DNA from: a virus | Strand: one strand, 5' to 3' | IMG/VR virus record: IMGVR_UViG_3300022746_000029 | Coordinates: 1 to 49,061 of that record | DNA length: 49,061 nt | Translations under genes and position numbers: made by a program | In this document: in pieces, positions 16,022 to 25,409 of the stretch | How positions within the stretch are numbered: the first letter of the stretch is position 1 | Layout: every line of letters starts with the position of its first letter | Notes under the pieces: generated by a model | Seen by the model: the letters and a program-made list of their open reading frames with translations, nothing else | What the model was told of the DNA's origin: nothing | Database searches by the model: none

Positions 16022-19000
16022 TTGGCTACTAACATCCTGAACCTTGAAGCTCGACTTCAATTTTCTGCAGGCAATCTAAAGAAAGAGGTCACCAAGTCTA
16101 AGGGTGACCTCGATTCTTTGCGTAAAGCCCTGACTGATACTGCAAAGAGCATTGGAACCAGTGCCGCTGCAAACAGTAGCAAGAATATCCAGAATGTTCG
16201 TGCTGAGATTACTCGCATGATCAAGGAGATTGATCGCCTTAAAGCTGCCGGCAACAAGAATCTATCAGAAGCTACTCCACTCCGGCGCTCAAGCGTATAT
16301 GGTGGAGCGGCTGCTATTAGTAAGAACCTGAACAAGGGCCTCAACCTTAACGCCGCTGGTATCGACAAGGATATTGCTAAGAAGGCTGCTGAAGAGCAGA
16401 AGCTCTACAATATGCAGCTTACTGATGCTCGCGAGAAAGCTCGTAATGCTGGCACCGAGCTTGAGCGTCTATTCTACATTATGCACCGAGGTAATGGTGA
16501 AGTTGTTGACTTCTCGCAACACGCTATCAGCCTTCGTTATGCGCTTTACGATCTATCAGCTGTATCACGCAATGTTGGAACTAACTTCCTACAGTTTGCC
16601 ACCGCAATGGTTATGGCTGGCGCAAAGCAGGAGAGCGCATTCACTCAGGTCGAAAAGACTCTTGAGGGCGTAGATGCCAATGGTGTGCAAAAACTTAAAG
16701 ATGGCCTAATTAAGCTATCGCAGACTATCCCAGTTGCCTTCGCTGATGTATCAAACATTGCCATGCTTGGTTCGCAGCTTAACGTTGCACAGGATCAATT
16801 GATTGGCTTTACCGATACGGTAGCTAAATTCTCAACGCTGTCTGGAATGTCGGCTGAGGAATCAGCTATGGGCTTTGGTAAGATAGCTAACGTTCTTGGA
16901 CTTGTAGACGCACAGGGTAAGATCAGCGGTGACGCCATGAAGTACCTTGGTTCTGCAATTGTTGCAGTTGGTTATAACGCAGCAGCCACTGAATCACAGA
17001 TCATTGCTACCGCTAAGCAGATCGGCGCAATCTCTACCGCTGCTGGTATTAGCGCTACTGATACTATCGCTCTTTCTAGCGCACTGGCTTCGCTTGCAAT
17101 CGCCCCAGAAGAAGCTCGCGGCGTTACTGTGCAGCTCTTTAGCGAGATTAACAAGGCAGCCAATTCACTATACAAGGGCCTTGACTCTGGCAGTGAGCGA
17201 CTTCGCGTATTTGCTGAAGTTGCTGGCATGTCGCAAAAAGAATTTGCTGCGGCTTGGAAAGACAAGTCTTCGCAGAATTACTTCCGTACTATTGGCGAAG
17301 GTGCTAATGCTAGCAAAATTGCCATGAATGGTGCCACCTACGCTTTTGAGGAATTCATTGCTGGTCTAGGCAAGGGCTATGACGTTCAGGACGTCCTTAA
17401 GAAGATTGGCCTTGATGGCGTTCGCACTAGTAAGGGCATTACTGCGCTTGCAGGTGGCTTTGCTGGACTACAGCAGCAAATTGATATTGCTCGCCAGAAC
17501 GGTCTTGAGGGAACCTTCCTTGATAAAGCGTATGGCGTTATCGCAGATGATATTAATTCAAAGTTGACCAAGATTAAGAACAGCTTTGAAGCACTCATGG
17601 CTGTTGGCACCGATAATTCGCCAATGAAAAATATTCTTGGTGGACTTCTTGATGTCATTAATGCGCTACTAATTGGATTGCAGAAATTTAGCTCCAATGG
17701 TTTTGGGTCAGCAATGACGGCTATCGCTGTATCATTGGCTGCAATTATTGGTGCTATCGGTGTGCTTGGATCGATGCTGCTTGTTGGAGCCGGATCGATG
17801 CTAGCGATGCGTACTGCATTTGCTAATGCGGCACAGGCTGGTGTTTCATTCAATGGCACTTTGATGCGTATCATTGCGACCATGCTTGGCTTTAATAAAA
17901 CGCAGATCGACACAATTGTGTCAGCGCAGGCTGCTAAGATTGCTGCCGAAAAGGAGGCAGCAGCACTTGCTGCCGTTGGCGTCAGTGGCGAGGTTGCATC
18001 TACCGGAATTAAGGCGGCTACTGTAGCTACCAAGGCATTCAAAACAGTGATCGCTAGCAGCCTTATTGGAATTGCGCTATATGCAATCCTTGCAATCGCT
18101 GAAGGCTTCATGAGTGTTGATGATGCTGCCACTAGTGCTGCCAATGGTGGACTCAATGGAGCCCAGCAGGCAATGAAGGATGCTAGCAAGGAAGCATCTA
18201 CCCTAAAATCAGAGCTGCAAGACCTATTTGATGCTTATACTGTTGGCGCAACTAACTCACGCAAATTAGATAATGCACTTTACTCAACTGGTCGCGCGGC
18301 TAAGGATGTTGCTGGTCAGTTTGGTGTAAACTCGCAAGCTGTCCGTGACTATGAGGAAACTGTTAGTGGAGTTATCTCTGCAGCTGTCGCCATGTATGGT
18401 GACAATACCTCTAACCTAAAGGCGTACCTGATCCAGTATCTGGCATTTATCCAGAAGACTGGTATTGCTACTCAGGGTGCAATTGACATGCTTAATGGCA
18501 TTATCAATGGTGCACTTCAGGGTGTCAATGCTTCATCGCTAAAGGTGCCATTCGAGCAGATCACTGCTGGCATGAAAGATACTGGAGCAGCGGCTCGCGG
18601 TGCGGCTGTCGACGTTAAGACTCTCCTCGAGGTTGTGCAACAAGCGCTCAAGAGCATGAATAATGCTTCAGCTATGTATGCAGCACTTCGCGACCTTGGC
18701 GATTCAATCAAGGGTGTTGGCAAGAGCTTTAGCACCATGACCAATGAAGGTTCAGCTGCATTTGATTCGCTCAACTCTTCGATTGAGCAGATTGTAACTA
18801 ACGCTAATGAGAATCCGCAAAAGGCAGCCAACCAACTCGGAGCGCTCCGTAAGGCACTCTGGCAGGTTGGCGTGACCTCACGCTCGGCTTACATCATGAT
18901 TGATAAGGCCATCTCTGCGACTGGCAAGAAGGCTAAAGTTTCCGCCAAGGATGTAACTACTTACTTCAAGCAGCTAGCTGCTGGACTTACCGGATCAACT

Positions 19001-20524
19001 CAAGATCAAGCTCGTACTATCAATGACTGGGCTGATGAAGTTGCCGGTGTGATTAAGGATGCACTTGACATCCGTTTCCGCAGCGGAACTGCACAGGACG
19101 CAATCACCAGCGGATGGCGTAGCATGGCTGATGCAGCTCGCGATGCCGCTGATGCCATTGACTCGGCAAAGCAATCACTTGACGAGATTAATGCCAATAA
19201 GAACGTGCTCCAGTACCAGCTTGGAATTGCAATTAAGTATGGTGATACTCTTCGTGCAAATCTGCTTCAATCACAGATTAACAAAGCTAACTCGGATGCT
19301 GCAAAGGCGGCTAAGGATCTAGCTGACGCACAAGCCAAGCAGAGCACCTCGCTAACTGACAACTCAGATGCAGCGATCCGCAATCGTGGTGCGATGCTAG
19401 AGATGGTCGGAAAGTATCAGGCGTACTTGGTGACCCTCGCTAAGACTACTACTGATCAGGCTAAGCTTAAGGCTGAAGCTGAGAAGCTCCGTGGTGAATT
19501 TGAGTCACAGGCTAAGGCACTTGGCTTCCTACCGGGAGACATTAAGGAATATGCGGACTCGATCAGTGGCGACTTTGTAACTGCTATTAATGAGATACCA
19601 ACTAATATCACCCTAAAAATGACTGGTGATACTGCTATTATTCAGGCGCTAAAGAATTTTGCGATTAAGGCAAATGCAACTCTAGCAACCATTAAGACTA
19701 CTATCACCCCAACTGTTACTCCAGTTTCTGGATCGGCTGCGCAGACCGGCGCAAAGGCTACTACGGTATTTAGTGGTGGAACTAGCACTGGTGGAGCTCC
19801 GATTACTCCAAATGGGGGAATGCCATCGACGGCAACTCCGAATAATACTGGATCAATTGATCTCGGTAATGGAATGATCTTGTCGCCGTCTCTATATGCT
19901 CGCAAGTCGATGCTCCGTGATGATCCAAGCACTCCTGAGCTAGATCCTAACTGGGTAGCAATCTCTGATAACACTATCAAGATCAGCCGCAGTGGACGAC
20001 CAATTCCAAGTTCGGCAGCCCAGACTACTCTTACTGCCCGTGAAACTGCACTGAATAACGAGATGGCTAAGTGGCTGTCATATACTCCAGCGCAGAAGAA
20101 GCAGCAGAAGGCTGGACATGATGCTAACGTCAAGATGTTGTATGACTCAATCAAGAGTTATTACGCAACCTACGGTTATGGATATGCAACTGGTGGCTAT
20201 GTAAGCGGTCCGGGAACTGGAACTAGCGACTCGATCAATGCTCGTTTGAGCAATGGTGAGTTTGTTATGAAGGCTGCTGCTGTGCGAACCTATGGCGCAG
20301 ACTTCATGAACGCCCTTAACCAGATGCAGTTGGCTCGACCAAGCTACCAAGGCGGCTCAACAGCAGCCGGATCCGGCTCGACCATGGTATACTTGAGTCC
20401 AGAAGATCGGGCGCTTTTGCGAGCAGCCATTGACCGTCCAGTGAACCTTTACACTGAGACCACTAAGATTGCACAATCAGCCAATGAAGGCAATATTGTG
20501 CTCGCACGAAGGGGCATGAAGTAA
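16022..20524 (+). CDS. tail tape measure protein
   Basis: A 1500-aa protein, the longest in the genome; by the usual rule of about 1.5 Angstrom per residue the tail would be near 225 nm. The N-terminal 350 residues are helical, followed by hydrophobic segments (about 550-605 and 670-700: SAMTAIAVSLAAIIGAIGVL and VIASSLIGIALYAILAIAEG) thought to interact with the host membrane. The C-terminus contains YGYATGGYVSGPGTGTSDSI, SNGEFVMKAAAVRTYG and a tail-tip region. TTG start, weak SD. The C-terminal overlap TAATG couples it to the next gene. Confidence 0.95.
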   Translation: MATNILNLEARLQFSAGNLKKEVTKSKGDLDSLRKALTDTAKSIGTSAAANSSKNIQNVRAEITRMIKEIDRLKAAGNKNLSEATPLRRSSVYGGAAAISKNLNKGLNLNAAGIDKDIAKKAAEEQKLYNMQLTDAREKARNAGTELERLFYIMHRGNGEVVDFSQHAISLRYALYDLSAVSRNVGTNFLQFATAMVMAGAKQESAFTQVEKTLEGVDANGVQKLKDGLIKLSQTIPVAFADVSNIAMLGSQLNVAQDQLIGFTDTVAKFSTLSGMSAEESAMGFGKIANVLGLVDAQGKISGDAMKYLGSAIVAVGYNAAATESQIIATAKQIGAISTAAGISATDTIALSSALASLAIAPEEARGVTVQLFSEINKAANSLYKGLDSGSERLRVFAEVAGMSQKEFAAAWKDKSSQNYFRTIGEGANASKIAMNGATYAFEEFIAGLGKGYDVQDVLKKIGLDGVRTSKGITALAGGFAGLQQQIDIARQNGLEGTFLDKAYGVIADDINSKLTKIKNSFEALMAVGTDNSPMKNILGGLLDVINALLIGLQKFSSNGFGSAMTAIAVSLAAIIGAIGVLGSMLLVGAGSMLAMRTAFANAAQAGVSFNGTLMRIIATMLGFNKTQIDTIVSAQAAKIAAEKEAAALAAVGVSGEVASTGIKAATVATKAFKTVIASSLIGIALYAILAIAEGFMSVDDAATSAANGGLNGAQQAMKDASKEASTLKSELQDLFDAYTVGATNSRKLDNALYSTGRAAKDVAGQFGVNSQAVRDYEETVSGVISAAVAMYGDNTSNLKAYLIQYLAFIQKTGIATQGAIDMLNGIINGALQGVNASSLKVPFEQITAGMKDTGAAARGAAVDVKTLLEVVQQALKSMNNASAMYAALRDLGDSIKGVGKSFSTMTNEGSAAFDSLNSSIEQIVTNANENPQKAANQLGALRKALWQVGVTSRSAYIMIDKAISATGKKAKVSAKDVTTYFKQLAAGLTGSTQDQARTINDWADEVAGVIKDALDIRFRSGTAQDAITSGWRSMADAARDAADAIDSAKQSLDEINANKNVLQYQLGIAIKYGDTLRANLLQSQINKANSDAAKAAKDLADAQAKQSTSLTDNSDAAIRNRGAMLEMVGKYQAYLVTLAKTTTDQAKLKAEAEKLRGEFESQAKALGFLPGDIKEYADSISGDFVTAINEIPTNITLKMTGDTAIIQALKNFAIKANATLATIKTTITPTVTPVSGSAAQTGAKATTVFSGGTSTGGAPITPNGGMPSTATPNNTGSIDLGNGMILSPSLYARKSMLRDDPSTPELDPNWVAISDNTIKISRSGRPIPSSAAQTTLTARETALNNEMAKWLSYTPAQKKQQKAGHDANVKMLYDSIKSYYATYGYGYATGGYVSGPGTGTSDSINARLSNGEFVMKAAAVRTYGADFMNALNQMQLARPSYQGGSTAAGSGSTMVYLSPEDRALLRAAIDRPVNLYTETTKIAQSANEGNIVLARRGMK

Positions 20525-21393
20525 TGGCAGGCACTGTCTACTTTGGTAATAAGGATACGCAAGCATGGATTAAAGCCCCTGCTTCGGGCATGAAGGCCTC
20601 AAGCGTCAGTTGGTCAGCAGAGACCCAGCTCCTCAATGGAAGGGCTTCTGTGCGCCGCTCAGGGGCTTCTCACCGCAGGTTTGAACCTAGCTGGCGTGGA
20701 TCAATGAATAGTGCTGATGATGCTTCGCTGCAGAAGATCCGTAACTTTGCTATCGGCCTGTATGGCAATGGCCCATTCTACTTCTTGGACCCATTCGCCC
20801 TGAACCAGAACATCCTACCCGAGCACTGGTCTGCACCGATGCTTGGTGATAAAGACTGGCCGCAGCTGGATGATGACGTCACTGTGACTTATCACAGCGC
20901 GACCGTTGCCAACGACTATCCTTCAAGCTATGCCAAATTTTCAATCACCACTGATCTTTATGAGTCGCAGAAGCGACAGATTGTAATCATCCCTGAAGGA
21001 TATAAGCTTCACTTCGGCTGGCATGGCCCAGCTGCTAGTGGCAGCCTAGGTGTCCGCATTGTGCCACATCTCCGCTCAACTGGAGAAGCTGCAACTGCGA
21101 TCAATCCGACTAGGCTAAATGCAGGAGGAACTCGACGTACCAATGTTTCCGTAAATGGAAATACCTACTCCTACGTCGAGATTTTCCTTGCACTTGATGA
21201 GTTTGCAGATGTTGATATTACCGCAATGATTGCACAGGTTCTCCCTGAAGATCAGGTTCCGGAAACCGGCGGCTTTATCGTTGGCAAGGGAACTAGTGGA
21301 CTAGAATTCCTAAGCGCTCCTGATATTGACTACTATTCTTCGGAGATTAATGACGGTCAGATTGGAATGGCAGCAGTCTGGGTAGAGGTATAA
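20524..21393 (+). CDS. distal tail / minor tail protein
   Basis: A 289-aa protein after the tape measure. The N-terminus (VYFGNKDTQAWIKAPASGM, then LLNGRASVRRSGASHRRFEPSWRG) resembles actinophage minor tail proteins corresponding to Dit, the hub that joins tube and tip. The C-terminal half is a beta-sandwich-like domain, possibly carbohydrate binding (SGSLGVRIVPHL, YSYVEIFLALDEF). Starts at TAATG and is followed without a gap by the next minor tail gene. Confidence 0.75.
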   Translation: MAGTVYFGNKDTQAWIKAPASGMKASSVSWSAETQLLNGRASVRRSGASHRRFEPSWRGSMNSADDASLQKIRNFAIGLYGNGPFYFLDPFALNQNILPEHWSAPMLGDKDWPQLDDDVTVTYHSATVANDYPSSYAKFSITTDLYESQKRQIVIIPEGYKLHFGWHGPAASGSLGVRIVPHLRSTGEAATAINPTRLNAGGTRRTNVSVNGNTYSYVEIFLALDEFADVDITAMIAQVLPEDQVPETGGFIVGKGTSGLEFLSAPDIDYYSSEINDGQIGMAAVWVEV

Positions 21394-22974
21394 ATGACTT
21401 ATAAGATCACATTCAATAGCGGATCGGGCTCAATCCAGCCTGATTCGCTTAGTGAGTTTTCCTACTCGGAGAGCGTTCCACCGCTAGAGCCATCTGATAG
21501 TTCTGGCGGAATCTCGCAGCTTACCATGACCGCTGGATTAGTTGACGAGTTTAAGAACTCTACTACTAACCGATTTATGGATAGCCGCCTCCTGATTAAT
21601 AATGAAGTAACTGTAACTGATCAGCTTAACGGCTCACTCAGTGCAACCGTTAACAAGGTATCGATCGCTGGAGGCAATGTATCGATCACTGCTGACACTG
21701 CTATGGGTCGCCTAAATAAAGTGGTAAGCGCACCACCTGTGCATGGTCATCTGATTGATGCTATTAATCAGTATTGCGATCTTGCTAACGTATCAGCCGT
21801 GGTAGATGGCTACATCTTGTCTGATGTAGAGAGTCTAGTAGTTAACATCCCGGCGTGGACTGGCAACCTATGGGATCAGATGAAGCTGCTGTGCTCATCC
21901 ATCACGGTTAATGGATACAGTATTGAAGTGATTGCTAACTTCGATGGAATGTACTTCCGCAAAGCTATTGATGGCTCTACCTCTAAGCTAGACAGCCGCA
22001 TGTCTGACTACACTTTGTCGATCGATTCATTCGATGCTGCTCAGACTATCTCTGTGCCAATTACGCACTCATGGTATGGTGTTGACCAGCCGGTATATGA
22101 GGCCTCAAGCTACGACCCAACTACTCCAGTTAAGGAACGTTTCCTAGCTAGCGTCACTGACTCGATGCAGGTTGAAGCTGGGGCCACTGTAACCAAGCGT
22201 TTCCAAGTAAATGCCACACTCACTAGTGTGCAACAACCGGTATGCGTTAGCACTATTACTCGTACTCCGCCTGCACCATATGCTGGCTCTACTGGCGAGT
22301 ATGTGATCGTTGGTAGCGATAACCTGCCGATCAAGCCAGCACAATGGATTGGCCTCGGTGGATCGCTTAGCGTGACTCTGACTGAGAATCCTGGCGAGCT
22401 TGAGCTTACCGTAACTGCACCACCACTTAGCGAACTTGAGCGCGAGTCTGGTGGCAATGGTCTTGCTCCATATTCGATTGGTGTCGAGTCTTCAGGTGAT
22501 GCTGACTACCCTGCACTTTGGATCGTAGGTACTGGTGTATTCTATTACACAGAGCAGAGAACCATCCCAACTGGTTCAGGTAGCTTTGACTCAAAAGATT
22601 CAAGCACTGGAGTAACCTCTCCATTTATTATGTCTGAGGATAGCTTTTGGAGCAAGGCTGCGCTATCTGCACAGAAGGCATGTGGACCACTGATTGAGAT
22701 GAATATCACCGCTCCGGGCGATATTCCATTTGGTCAGGCGATCGGCTCGGTAATCGAGCGCAACTTTAACCGCTATCGAATTGTATCGGCAAATTACGGA
22801 CCAGCTGAAGTATCCATGACTGCAACCCCTTGTGCAACATTCAGCAACTTTAACGCTGTGAACACTGGCGACTTTGCATCGTTCACCAGCTTAGCTGGAG
22901 AGCCAGATGCTCCGAATGTGCCGCAGGCATTGCAATTCAACGAATTTACAGTAGTACCATTGATGAAGGGCTAA
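21394..22974 (+). CDS. minor tail protein (tail tip / Tal-like)
   Basis: A 526-aa protein with many beta segments; the N-terminal 100 residues (GGISQLTMTAGLVDEFKNSTT, then LLINNEVTVTDQLNG) look like the gp27-like hub barrel, and later parts contain a probable receptor or peptidoglycan-facing domain. The length and position after Dit fit the tail-associated protein of long-tailed phages. No enzymatic motif is seen. It ends one base before the next gene. Confidence 0.7.
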   Translation: MTYKITFNSGSGSIQPDSLSEFSYSESVPPLEPSDSSGGISQLTMTAGLVDEFKNSTTNRFMDSRLLINNEVTVTDQLNGSLSATVNKVSIAGGNVSITADTAMGRLNKVVSAPPVHGHLIDAINQYCDLANVSAVVDGYILSDVESLVVNIPAWTGNLWDQMKLLCSSITVNGYSIEVIANFDGMYFRKAIDGSTSKLDSRMSDYTLSIDSFDAAQTISVPITHSWYGVDQPVYEASSYDPTTPVKERFLASVTDSMQVEAGATVTKRFQVNATLTSVQQPVCVSTITRTPPAPYAGSTGEYVIVGSDNLPIKPAQWIGLGGSLSVTLTENPGELELTVTAPPLSELERESGGNGLAPYSIGVESSGDADYPALWIVGTGVFYYTEQRTIPTGSGSFDSKDSSTGVTSPFIMSEDSFWSKAALSAQKACGPLIEMNITAPGDIPFGQAIGSVIERNFNRYRIVSANYGPAEVSMTATPCATFSNFNAVNTGDFASFTSLAGEPDAPNVPQALQFNEFTVVPLMKG

Positions 22975-22975
22975 C

Positions 22976-23689
22976 ATGGTATACCCAAATAACAATCTAC
23001 CAACTGCATCGCAGCCATGGGGCAAGGCAATCCAGCGTGATCTGGAGGCCTTGCAGTCCAAGGTTGCTAGCAATGAGGTAAACAACAAGGCTCGCGATGA
23101 GCAGTTGAATGCTGCCCAGCAGCGTCTAGCGGCTCAAGTAACCTCAATCTCAGAGCTAGCTAGCCAAGCTGTCACCACTGCAAACTCGGCTGCTAGTGCG
23201 GCTGCTAATGCGCAGGCCAGTCTAGTCCTGGCGAATGAGGCAATTACCCAGATCCAGTACATTCTTGGAATTCTGCAGAAGCCAGCCCCACCAACTACTA
23301 GCAACAGCGGGTCATGGACTATTGGTGGCCCTTCTGGATCGTTTGGAAGCACTCAGGTTCTTGCTGTAACTGTTAGCAATCCGGGATCGTACACCAATGC
23401 AGATATCTCTGCTAGTGTTATCTTCCACGCAACTGCTGAAGTTACTGCACAGGCTACATCTGGTGCATTCTACCTGACTGATGGTGTTACCGCAAATAGC
23501 AGCACGTCATGGGCTATGCCTACTGGATCTGGCAGCTATCCAAAGACCAATAGTTACTCGCAGTCATACACTAAGAGCTACACTACCGGCAGCTCAAAAA
23601 CGTTGTATTTGTATGTTAATTCAAGTGCTCTCCCTAGCGAGTATGCAACGCTGGATGCAACGATCAATCTATCGGCAACTTGGTCATAA
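22976..23689 (+). CDS. minor tail / fibre protein with shared anchor motif
   Basis: A 237-aa protein. The start VYPNNNLPTASQPWGKAI matches the pattern of the collagen-like fibre at 7447 (FPDNNLPQQSQDWADKV), suggesting both dock to the same tail site. Residues about 25-100 are a coiled coil (AAQQRLAAQVTSISELASQ, then ANSAASAAANAQASL). The C-terminal half is a Ser/Thr/Gly-rich beta domain. Likely a trimeric tail-tip fibre. Confidence 0.7.
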   Translation: MVYPNNNLPTASQPWGKAIQRDLEALQSKVASNEVNNKARDEQLNAAQQRLAAQVTSISELASQAVTTANSAASAAANAQASLVLANEAITQIQYILGILQKPAPPTTSNSGSWTIGGPSGSFGSTQVLAVTVSNPGSYTNADISASVIFHATAEVTAQATSGAFYLTDGVTANSSTSWAMPTGSGSYPKTNSYSQSYTKSYTTGSSKTLYLYVNSSALPSEYATLDATINLSATWS

Positions 23690-23694
23690 CCAGA

Positions 23695-23700
23695 TACAAT
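23695..23700 (+). promoter_or_regulatory. -10 element before the lysis region
   Basis: TACAAT in the context GATACAATAGTA, 16 bp before ATG 23717, with SD AGAGG in between. No -35 is seen; matches the late -10 style of this genome. Confidence 0.35.
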
Positions 23701-23716
23701 AGTAAAGAGGTTTAAC

Positions 23717-24076
23717 ATGGCAACTACCACCAACCGAGGGGTCTATCACCCCACTTCTACCGACTCGATTGCACCGCTCGAGACGCACTTTGCGCTACTC
23801 GCATCTTCGGTAAGCGATCGCCTAGCAATGTCGGGTCGTAAGGCATTTACTGGACCAGCTGCAACTGCTGGCACCGTAGCTGTGTCGGTTACGTTTGATA
23901 CTCCATACACTTCAATCCCGCTGATCAATGCATCAGTTGAGGGAACTTCAGTATCAAGTCCATATGTAGCTACGATCCATAGCGTTACTACGACTGGTTT
24001 CAGTGCCGTTGTATATCGTGTCGCTGGCAGCACTGCCGAGAATCTATATCTAAACTGGATCACGGTGGGAGCGTAA
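23717..24076 (+). CDS. small tail-associated protein
   Basis: A 119-aa protein. Residues 1-45 hold THFALLASSVSDRL, and residues about 55-119 (AVSVTFDTPYTSIPLINASV, then GFSAVVYRVAG, then LNWITVGA) resemble the small beta-sandwich found at the ends of phage fibres and in H-type lectins. It probably belongs to the tail tip or fibre. It stops one base before the endolysin gene. Confidence 0.65.
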   Translation: MATTTNRGVYHPTSTDSIAPLETHFALLASSVSDRLAMSGRKAFTGPAATAGTVAVSVTFDTPYTSIPLINASVEGTSVSSPYVATIHSVTTTGFSAVVYRVAGSTAENLYLNWITVGA

Positions 24077-24077
24077 T

Positions 24078-24527
24078 ATGACTTGGGTAATGCCTCTTAA
24101 GGGTAAGTTTAATCGTGGTCCAGCATTCGGTGTAGTCGACGACTGGCACCCAAATGGCCACCGTGGCTGTGACTATAATGGTTTCAAGGCTGGCACCCCA
24201 CTGCTGGCCGTTAACGATGGCGTGATCGCCCTCGTCAAGGAAAGCGCTATCTTGGGCAACATTGTTGTGCTTCAGGTTGGCAAGCACTTCTTTGGCTACT
24301 GCCACATGCAGCTGCCTTGTGCGCTTAAAGTGGGGACTAAAGTAAAGTCGGGTCAGGTTATCGGTTTTGCCGGAACAACTGGATCTGCATCATCGGGCGT
24401 TCATCTTCACCTTACGCTTTCACTCAATGTGAATGGCGTATTCGGTGGTAAAGTATATGACGCTGACGGCTTCCTTAAGAAGGTAATTGCCGCTCAGCTC
24501 GCAAGAGCAAAGGCAGCTAAGCAATGA
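24078..24527 (+). CDS. M23 (LytM-type) peptidase endolysin
   Basis: A 149-aa zinc endopeptidase that cuts peptidoglycan cross-bridges. Zinc ligands are visible: H28 and D32 in HRGCDY and H111 in HLHL, with H109 (and H76 in YCHMQL) as the catalytic histidines. No signal peptide and no cell-wall binding domain, so it needs a holin. The Lys/Ala-rich C-terminus is short. It overlaps the holin-like gene by 4 bp (ATGA). It could alternatively be a virion-associated hydrolase, but position before membrane genes favours lysis. Confidence 0.88.
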   Translation: MTWVMPLKGKFNRGPAFGVVDDWHPNGHRGCDYNGFKAGTPLLAVNDGVIALVKESAILGNIVVLQVGKHFFGYCHMQLPCALKVGTKVKSGQVIGFAGTTGSASSGVHLHLTLSLNVNGVFGGKVYDADGFLKKVIAAQLARAKAAKQ

Positions 24528-24874
24528 AAAAGCTTAAGGAACTACTGACTCGATCAGTAGGTGTAATTATGTTTGCGGCTATTCCCGGAATGGCTACTGG
24601 CGCAGCAACTGGCATTGGCCCGCTGCTTGGTGCGCTTAATGGTGTAGCTACCGTATTCTCGTCGATCATTATCTTCTTCGGTGTGCAGTTGGCATGGGAT
24701 GCAAATGTATCACAAGAAGACATTGAGAAGGGCTTCCGAGCTGCAGTTGCCAAGCAGGCAGCTGACAACAAGGATGTAGCTGGAGCAGTTGAAACTTCGG
24801 CTAAGAAGACTCTAGAGATCGAAGACGTATTTGGCGATCTTGAAGAGTTGTTTGACGGGGACGATCTGCGCTAA
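24524..24874 (+). CDS. holin-like membrane protein
   Basis: A 116-aa protein with a short basic start (MKKLKELLTR), two hydrophobic segments (about 11-34 and 37-58, the second SSIIIFFGVQLAW), and an acidic cytoplasmic tail (EDVFGDLEELFDGDD). This layout resembles a class II holin. It is translationally coupled to the M23 endolysin upstream and the XhlA-like gene downstream by 1-4 bp overlaps. Confidence 0.7.
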   Translation: MKKLKELLTRSVGVIMFAAIPGMATGAATGIGPLLGALNGVATVFSSIIIFFGVQLAWDANVSQEDIEKGFRAAVAKQAADNKDVAGAVETSAKKTLEIEDVFGDLEELFDGDDLR

Positions 24875-25137
24875 TGCCGGACGACTACACTGAAGTATTA
24901 GTAGCTATTGGGCGCATTGAAGAAGGGGTACGCTTCTTGCGTGAGGGAATGGAGCGCTTGGAGCAAAACCAGAACGCTCAAAAAGAAGAAATTAACGATG
25001 TCAAGAAAGACATTCGTGAGCTTGAAATGGATGTGCGTGAGCTCAAGACTCAGCGCACCTCGGCTAAGGGCAGTGTTGCCCTAGCATTGTCGATCATCTC
25101 AGTTGCGGCAATGGTTGTAGGCCTCCTACTAATGTAG
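24874..25137 (+). CDS. XhlA-like coiled-coil membrane protein
   Basis: An 87-aa protein: residues 5-60 form an amphipathic coiled coil (EGVRFLREGMERLEQ, then DIRELEMDVRELKTQR), and residues 67-87 are a C-terminal membrane helix (VALALSIISVAAMVVGLLLM). This is the layout of XhlA-type haemolysin/holin partners. Last gene of the rightward late block; a bidirectional terminator follows. Confidence 0.75.
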   Translation: MPDDYTEVLVAIGRIEEGVRFLREGMERLEQNQNAQKEEINDVKKDIRELEMDVRELKTQRTSAKGSVALALSIISVAAMVVGLLLM

Positions 25138-25159
25138 GTTGGAAGTAACCCGACAAGAC

Positions 25160-25200
25160 AAAAGGACCAGCCCGAGGTGAGCTGGTCCTTTTGCTTTATT
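25160..25200. terminator. bidirectional terminator between converging arms
   Basis: AAAAGGACCAGC pairs perfectly with GCTGGTCCTTTT (12 bp). T-runs follow on both strands, so it ends both the rightward late message and the leftward early message. Confidence 0.95.
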
Positions 25201-25409
25201 TAATTTTCGAGTCGTTTGATCTCGTCTTCGATATACCAGATTGCCTTACGCAGATCTTGGATATCAGAGTTGCCGTCTTTTAGTCCAGCTCTCCAGAGAT
25301 ACTTAATCGCATTGCCAATTGCGAAGTTTCTATGTCGCACAATGGTAATGCACTCCACTCCACTTGGATCGCTAGTGTAATGCGGTGGGTGATTTACTGC
25401 ATCTGTCAT
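25200..25409 (-). CDS. DUF3310 family protein
   Basis: A 69-aa protein starting TDAVNHPPHYTSDPSGVEC, continuing GNAIKYLWRAGLKDGN and DLRKAIWYIEDEI. These are the signatures of DUF3310, a small phage family often beside nucleotide metabolism genes. Last gene of the leftward arm, overlapping thyX by one base. Biochemical role is not established. Confidence 0.85.
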   Translation of the reverse strand: MTDAVNHPPHYTSDPSGVECITIVRHRNFAIGNAIKYLWRAGLKDGNSDIQDLRKAIWYIEDEIKRLEN

